Positions 6,081 to 9,965 of a stretch of 9,965 nucleotides of DNA are shown here, in pieces. The notes under the pieces were generated by a model, which was not told the DNA's origin, did no database searches, and saw only the letters and a program-made list of their open reading frames with translations. The stretch is from NCBI GenBank assembly GCA_014523515.1, contig JAATVJ010000212.1, positions 1 through 9,965 of the forward strand, given 5' to 3'. This stretch comes from Nitrososphaerales archaeon TH1177 (lineage in GTDB: Archaea; Thermoproteota; Nitrososphaeria; Nitrososphaerales; Nitrososphaeraceae). The stretch's first letter is position 1. Each line of letters begins with the position of its first letter. The position numbers and the translations under genes were made by a program.

Positions 6081-7304
6081 TTGAGTGATGATATTTTAAA
6101 TAATATATTTGAAAATGCGGTAAAAGACAATTCTTTGATCAAAAATAGAAAAATTTTAACTATAGACTATGTGCCAGAGAAATTACAATTTCGTGATGAT
6201 GAAACAACTACAATTGCTCAAACTTTATCTATATCGTTGAAAGGAGCAAGACCATCAAATTTACTATTATTTGGTAAACCTGGTACCGGAAAAACTGCAG
6301 TAGTTAAAAATATAATTAACAAGTTTAAGGAAAAATCACAGGACCTTGGAATAGAAGTTACAGTAGTTTTTATTAATGCTAAAATTGCTAATACTGCATA
6401 TAAAGTTCTTTATGAAATAGCTGAGGAAATGAATATAAATAAAATAGATAAAAAAAATCAAGTATATTTTACTGGTCTATCCCTTGGTGAGGCAACAAAT
6501 AGGATTCTTGATTTCATTAAAAAAAGACAATTACATGTCATTTTTATAATAGATGAAATCGATTCACTTGTTGATAAAAATGGTGATGATATACTTTATA
6601 ATTTTACACGAGCAAATGAACAATTTCAGGAAACGGGTTTTATTAGTATTATTGGAATATCAAATAGTTTAACATTTAAAGATAAATTAGATCCAAGAGT
6701 AAGAAGTAGCTTAAGTGAAGAGGAGATTGTATTTAATCCATATAAAATCCATCAATTACAAAAGATATTATCTGAACGAGTTAAGCTAGCCTTTTATGAT
6801 AATGTTGTTACCGAAGGAACAATAAATTTATGTGCGGCGATTGCGGGAAAAGATAATGGTGACGCTAGAAAAGCAATTGATTTACTTCGTGTCGCAGCAG
6901 AGATTGCTGAAAGAGACAAAGATATTAAAGTACATGAAAAATATATTCGTCTAGCACAAGATAAAATAGAAAAGGATACTAATTTTGAAATAATTAAAAA
7001 CTCTACTACTCATACCAAAATTGTTTTACTAGCAATAGCAAAATCAAAAAATGGAAATACAGGAGAAGTTTATGAAATTTACTCCTCATTATGCAAACAC
7101 ATAGATAATGAGCCACTTACCCAACGTCGAATAACTCAAATTATAAACGAACTTGATCAACTAGGGTTAATTTCAACTAATATTGTCAATCAAGGCAGGT
7201 ATGGTCGCTCTCAAAAAATTAAAATCTCTGTTCCCTTATCTACACTTAAAGAAGCATTATATGATGATCATTTACTATCTACAATAACAACAACTATTGA
7301 CTAA
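6081..7304 (+). CDS. cdc6: Orc1/Cdc6 replication initiator
   Basis: This 407-residue AAA+ ATPase binds ORBs, opens the origin and recruits the MCM helicase. Walker A is GKPGTGKT (65-72), Walker B is IFIIDEIDS (154-162, with D158 and E159), and sensor 1 is the Asn of GISNS (about 195). DKLDPRVRSSL (201-211) carries the conserved arginines near the initiator-specific motif, and GDARKAIDLLRVAAE (260-274) is sensor 2. The C-terminal winged helix (about 310-400) ends in the wing NQGRYGRSQKI, the ORB-reading element typical of archaeal Orc1. The length is normal. The start is TTG at 6081, behind an in-frame TGA at 6072, and no ATG occurs before Walker A. The ORB cluster lies immediately upstream, and the gene overlaps convergent DP1 by 11 bp. 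It is the only initiator gene visible here. Confidence 0.97.
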   Translation: MSDDILNNIFENAVKDNSLIKNRKILTIDYVPEKLQFRDDETTTIAQTLSISLKGARPSNLLLFGKPGTGKTAVVKNIINKFKEKSQDLGIEVTVVFINAKIANTAYKVLYEIAEEMNINKIDKKNQVYFTGLSLGEATNRILDFIKKRQLHVIFIIDEIDSLVDKNGDDILYNFTRANEQFQETGFISIIGISNSLTFKDKLDPRVRSSLSEEEIVFNPYKIHQLQKILSERVKLAFYDNVVTEGTINLCAAIAGKDNGDARKAIDLLRVAAEIAERDKDIKVHEKYIRLAQDKIEKDTNFEIIKNSTTHTKIVLLAIAKSKNGNTGEVYEIYSSLCKHIDNEPLTQRRITQIINELDQLGLISTNIVNQGRYGRSQKIKISVPLSTLKEALYDDHLLSTITTTID

Positions 7305-8889
7305 AATCAATTTGAAATGGACGTAATGTAGAAAGATTAACTGCTATTGCGATTCCAGGAGTTGGCATTATTCCCATAGTTTGTTGAAATGGAGTTTGAT
7401 CTTGCCACGTCCCAGAATTTACAATTAATGTACCCCGATAATTTTGTACATCCATTATATGTACATGTCCAGAATGAAGTATATCAGGTATCTCAGTAAT
7501 CACCATCATATCTTCTTTTTCTGCAGAAAGTGGTGTCCTTTGACCATATATTGGAGATAAATGTCTTGATTTTAGTAATGTTTTCATTGCTTCGGCAGGA
7601 TTAGAGTAACTTAATCCTGGTATTGTAGCAATGATATCATCAAGTCCTTGACCATGATACATGAGAATTTTAACACCATTTAACTCAATATAGCTAGGAT
7701 TTCCTAACATGGTAAAATTTTTCCAACTGTATAATATTTCTGCATCCTTTTTTGGTATAGCTGGTTGAGGTAAAGCTCTTCTTCCCAGATCATGATTTCC
7801 TGGAATAACAAATACTTGAATTCTTTTTGGAATTTGTTCTAACAGATTAGTTAAATGACTCATTTGTAGATATATATTACTATCATACAGTTCTTTTTCT
7901 TGATTGGGAAATATCCCAACTCCATCAATTAAATCTCCTCCTATACATAGAAATTTGATTTTTGAAACAATTTCATTATCTGAGGAATTTAACCAATTTA
8001 AGAATTTTAAAAATTCATTTTCTTTAAAATACCTGCTACCTATATGTAAATCAGAAATTAGAACAACGTATTCTTCCGATTTTGCTTTATTAGGTAAATG
8101 ATCGGGAATATCAGGTGATATAACATTTTTTATAATATAATTTATTCCTTTATTTTCAATTTCTAACATTACCATCTGATCCAATGTTAACTTTGATACA
8201 AGTTTTATTGTCTCTTCATTTAAAGCAATTGTATTTATTACTCCTGTTAAATCATCTATAGCTAATTCAATATTATTTTTTTTAGGTCGTTTAGACATTA
8301 CTAGACCAGCAATTATGGATGTATTTCCATTTGATGAAAGATTATTATTTTCTGAGTAGTTATTATTTTTTTGTCTAATCCTTCTTTTTACAAAAGATAT
8401 CTTATTGATACGTTTACTTTCCGGCCTTGAAGATAAAATTTTTAAAGTCTTGCTAAATCTACTTTTAAATAAAGAAATATAACCATTAACTCCTTCCTCA
8501 GGATCAATATAATCGGTAGAATCATAAATAATTTTAAATGATTCATTGAAGGTTGTTGACTTATTAATTGTATTTTTTTGTGTAGGTATAGTTTTGAATT
8601 CTTGGATTTCATTATTTTTTTTTAACGTATTATGCGAAATTTTTATTGAATCTGCAGTTAAATCATCATATTCTGTAGAAATATTTATAGTACAAAAATT
8701 TCGAATATCTTCTATAAGAATAATATTATTATCATCATTTCGAGTTTTCTTAAATCTAACAACTTTCTGAATTATTTCCATTATATTTGAATTAAGGTTT
8801 TTTAAAACTTTAAATGCTTCAGGATGTATTTGATATCCATTTGCAGTAATATAAGACAATGCATTTGATATCTCCTTCTGAAAAGACAA
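7294..8889 (-). CDS. polB: DNA polymerase D small subunit DP1 (Mre11-like 3'-5' exonuclease)
   Basis: This 531-residue subunit provides proofreading for PolD and binds DP2. The N-terminal domain (1-75) is helical. A low-complexity Asn/Ser/Lys linker follows (about 85-190). An OB fold comes next (about 192-245, SIIAGLVMSKRPKK onward), then a calcineurin-like phosphoesterase domain (about 275-515). All metal-site motifs are intact: SDLHIGS (D280, H282), GGDLIDG (D319), PGNHD (N365, H366), YHGQG (H412) and SGHVH (H475, H477). The nuclease should therefore be active. The start is TTG at 8889 directly after an in-frame TAG. An in-frame TTG at 8859 (codon 11), with GGAG 12 nt before it, is an alternative. 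The first ATG is codon 37, inside the conserved N-domain. Named from PolD nomenclature (polB here is the DP1 gene, not family-B polymerase). Confidence 0.96.
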   Translation of the reverse strand: MSFQKEISNALSYITANGYQIHPEAFKVLKNLNSNIMEIIQKVVRFKKTRNDDNNIILIEDIRNFCTINISTEYDDLTADSIKISHNTLKKNNEIQEFKTIPTQKNTINKSTTFNESFKIIYDSTDYIDPEEGVNGYISLFKSRFSKTLKILSSRPESKRINKISFVKRRIRQKNNNYSENNNLSSNGNTSIIAGLVMSKRPKKNNIELAIDDLTGVINTIALNEETIKLVSKLTLDQMVMLEIENKGINYIIKNVISPDIPDHLPNKAKSEEYVVLISDLHIGSRYFKENEFLKFLNWLNSSDNEIVSKIKFLCIGGDLIDGVGIFPNQEKELYDSNIYLQMSHLTNLLEQIPKRIQVFVIPGNHDLGRRALPQPAIPKKDAEILYSWKNFTMLGNPSYIELNGVKILMYHGQGLDDIIATIPGLSYSNPAEAMKTLLKSRHLSPIYGQRTPLSAEKEDMMVITEIPDILHSGHVHIMDVQNYRGTLIVNSGTWQDQTPFQQTMGIMPTPGIAIAVNLSTLRPFQIDFSQ

Positions 8890-8911
8890 CTATAAACTAT
8901 TACAATAGAAT

Positions 8912-8925
8912 TATCTTATTTAATT
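8912..8925 (-). promoter_or_regulatory. Predicted promoter of DP1
   Basis: On the minus strand TTAAATAAG is centred about 28 bp before the TTG at 8889, suitable for a leaderless or nearly leaderless transcript. The 95-bp gap it lies in also serves the divergent gene at 8985. Confidence 0.35.
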
Positions 8926-8951
8926 ACATTTCTATTATAAGTTCAATACAA

Positions 8952-8961
8952 AAATATTAAA
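8952..8961 (+). promoter_or_regulatory. Predicted TATA box of the SpoIIM-like gene
   Basis: AAATATTAAA is centred about 28 bp before the TTG at 8985. It is followed at once by the inverted repeat GTTAA-N6-TTAAC (8962-8977), which would lie between TATA box and start codon, a typical place for a repressor site. Confidence 0.35.
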
Positions 8962-8984
8962 GTTAAATAATATTAACATAAAAA

Positions 8985-9500
8985 TTGAAGAAACGTCTTT
9001 ATTATTTAGCTATTGGTATGATAGTTTTTCTTATTTCTTATAGTATTGGTGCTAAAGTAAATATTGAAAAAGAACAATCATCATTAATAAAAGAACAATT
9101 TGAAACAAAAATTAAAGGAATAAATGAATTTGGCATTTTCCAGAACAATGTTCTAATTGCATTGTCCATGTTTATTCCTGGTATTGGTGTAGGGATTGGA
9201 ATATTTTCTGGATTTGGTACAGGTCTAGTTTTTAATGCAATGGCTTTAGAAAATACAACATTGCAAAATATATCTCCACTAGCAATTCTTATTACTCCAT
9301 TTGGTATAATGGAAATTTTTTCTTATGGTCTAGCGATATCAAGAAGTGGAATGCTTATTTATGATCTTTTTCAAAAAAATTCTTGGAAATTGATGCTTAA
9401 ATATACTATAATAGAAATGGTAATAGTAGTATCTATTTTGATAGTTGCAGCCTTTATTGAATGGAATATGATAAATCAACTTTTAGAAACTTCTAAATAA
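8985..9500 (+). CDS. SpoIIM/DUF95-like integral membrane protein
   Basis: This 171-residue hydrophobic protein has about four to five membrane helices: 6-22, 53-74, a Gly/Phe-rich segment near 75-88, 96-117 and 137-159. A charged loop (about 25-48) follows the first helix. The family fingerprint is NNVLIALSMFIPGIGVGIGIFSG, then FNAMA, with PFGIMEIFSYGLAIS as the second conserved helix. This matches the stage II sporulation protein M/DUF95 group, widespread in non-sporulating bacteria and archaea with no settled function there. The start is TTG at 8985, three bases after an in-frame TAA. The first internal ATG (codon 12) would cut into the first helix. It is transcribed divergently from DP1. 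Proximity alone does not imply a replication role. Confidence 0.85.
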   Translation: MKKRLYYLAIGMIVFLISYSIGAKVNIEKEQSSLIKEQFETKIKGINEFGIFQNNVLIALSMFIPGIGVGIGIFSGFGTGLVFNAMALENTTLQNISPLAILITPFGIMEIFSYGLAISRSGMLIYDLFQKNSWKLMLKYTIIEMVIVVSILIVAAFIEWNMINQLLETSK

Positions 9501-9853
9501 TCTATGATTATTTATAATTTCATTTAAAAGAACTCTATTTATAACAAATAATTTTAATAATAAATAACTAAAATATTAATTTATGATAAATGAGTTAAGA
9601 TATATTATATTATTAGGTTTAATTTTTAAAGATGATTAAATACCAAACAAAGAATTAATACGAAATTACAATATATTCTTCGACGTTATAGAAACTTTTT
9701 GGATAACAATCATGAAATATTAGAATAGCGGTTACAAAAAATAAAAGAAGAATATTTTATTACTACTAATAAAAATTGCAATTTGAATATGAATTATCAT
9801 TATGATATTAATTATATTATTAGTTGTTGTACTTGCATAGATAGGTAACAGAT
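9501..9853. other. Gene-poor AT-rich interval, possible decayed ORF
   Basis: No convincing gene is seen in 353 bp. A short plus-strand frame (9583-9639, ATG, 18 codons, beginning MINELRYIILLGLIF) stops. A second frame (9636-9848) then continues with protein-like, charged helical content such as QYILRRYRNFLDNN and RLQKIKEEYFI, broken by one TAG at 9726-9728. This could be a small gene broken by a frameshift and a nonsense codon, or chance open frame in AT-rich DNA. No tRNA, rRNA or clear hairpin terminator was found. Confidence 0.3.
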
Positions 9854-9965
9854 TCACTTACCAATATGGGTAACACTTTCTTTTATCTGCTTAACTCTCT
9901 TTTTACTACTGGAATTATTTAATCTTCCTTTAGAAAGGAACATTTCCAATGGAGTATAACCATTG
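9854..9965 (-). CDS. C-terminal fragment of an unidentified protein
   Basis: The last 36 codons of a minus-strand frame end at a TGA at 9854-9856, and the rest lies beyond the window. The visible part begins NGYTPLEMFLSKGR and ends in a Lys/Ser-rich tail (KKRVKQIKESVTHIGK). TPL followed by a Gly seven residues later (TPLEMFLSKG) is the spacing of an ankyrin repeat helix. NG-TPLE-FL is also like the end of the rve-type DDE domain of some transposases, so either is possible. The GC content is visibly higher than in the preceding 350 bp, which supports real coding. Confidence 0.5.
   Translation of the reverse strand, partial: NGYTPLEMFLSKGRLNNSSSKKRVKQIKESVTHIGK

Noticed and set aside
7904..8770. 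Plus-strand frames at 7904-8101 and 8546-8770 inside DP1
   Set aside because: They are antisense to DP1, whose frame carries all five phosphoesterase motifs.
9844..9861. GGTAA-N8-TTACC inverted repeat over the stop of the right-edge gene
   Set aside because: The five-base-pair stem is too short to call a terminator or a transposon end from this sequence alone.

Overview
The window looks like part of a very AT-rich archaeal chromosome centred on a predicted replication origin. Three things point to archaea that use DNA polymerase D: both PolD subunits (DP1 and DP2), an Orc1/Cdc6 initiator, and a geranylgeranylglyceryl phosphate synthase (archaeal ether-lipid synthesis). From remembered protein similarity, the Orc1/Cdc6 N-terminus and the DP2 core look most like Nitrososphaeria/Thaumarchaeota. 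I could not run a search, so that placement is an inference. The low GC and the asparagine-run proteins suggest an unusually AT-rich member.

Layout from left to right. Positions 1-3516 (minus) hold nearly all of the PolD large subunit DP2, cut by the window edge. Its gene starts 2 nt after the stop of the GGGP synthase gene (3519-4259, minus), so the two look co-transcribed. A 197-bp divergent promoter region separates them from two rightward genes: a small unknown protein (4457-4840) and a membrane-anchored winged-helix protein (4908-5600). Positions 5601-6080 contain no gene and carry the predicted origin. It has two identical 35-bp repeats whose core matches the archaeal origin recognition box (ORB), a third ORB-like site in inverted orientation, a fourth just before the initiator gene, and a 120-bp stretch of about 11% GC. 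To the right lie orc1/cdc6 (6081-7304, plus), DP1 (7294-8889, minus, overlapping the initiator gene tail-to-tail by 11 bp) and a SpoIIM/DUF95-like membrane protein (8985-9500, plus). The last 465 bp are mostly non-coding, perhaps with a decayed gene, and end in the C-terminal 36 codons of an unidentified minus-strand gene.

Functionally this is a replication island. Orc1/Cdc6 should bind the ORBs beside its own gene and open the AT-rich DNA. DP1 and DP2, encoded on opposite sides of the origin, together form the replicative polymerase D. The gene next to the origin encodes a transmembrane, coiled-coil, winged-helix protein whose position invites the untested idea of a link between origin DNA and the membrane. 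Five of the seven genes with visible starts use TTG, and several have a TATA-like box about 25-28 bp upstream of the start, which fits leaderless transcription.
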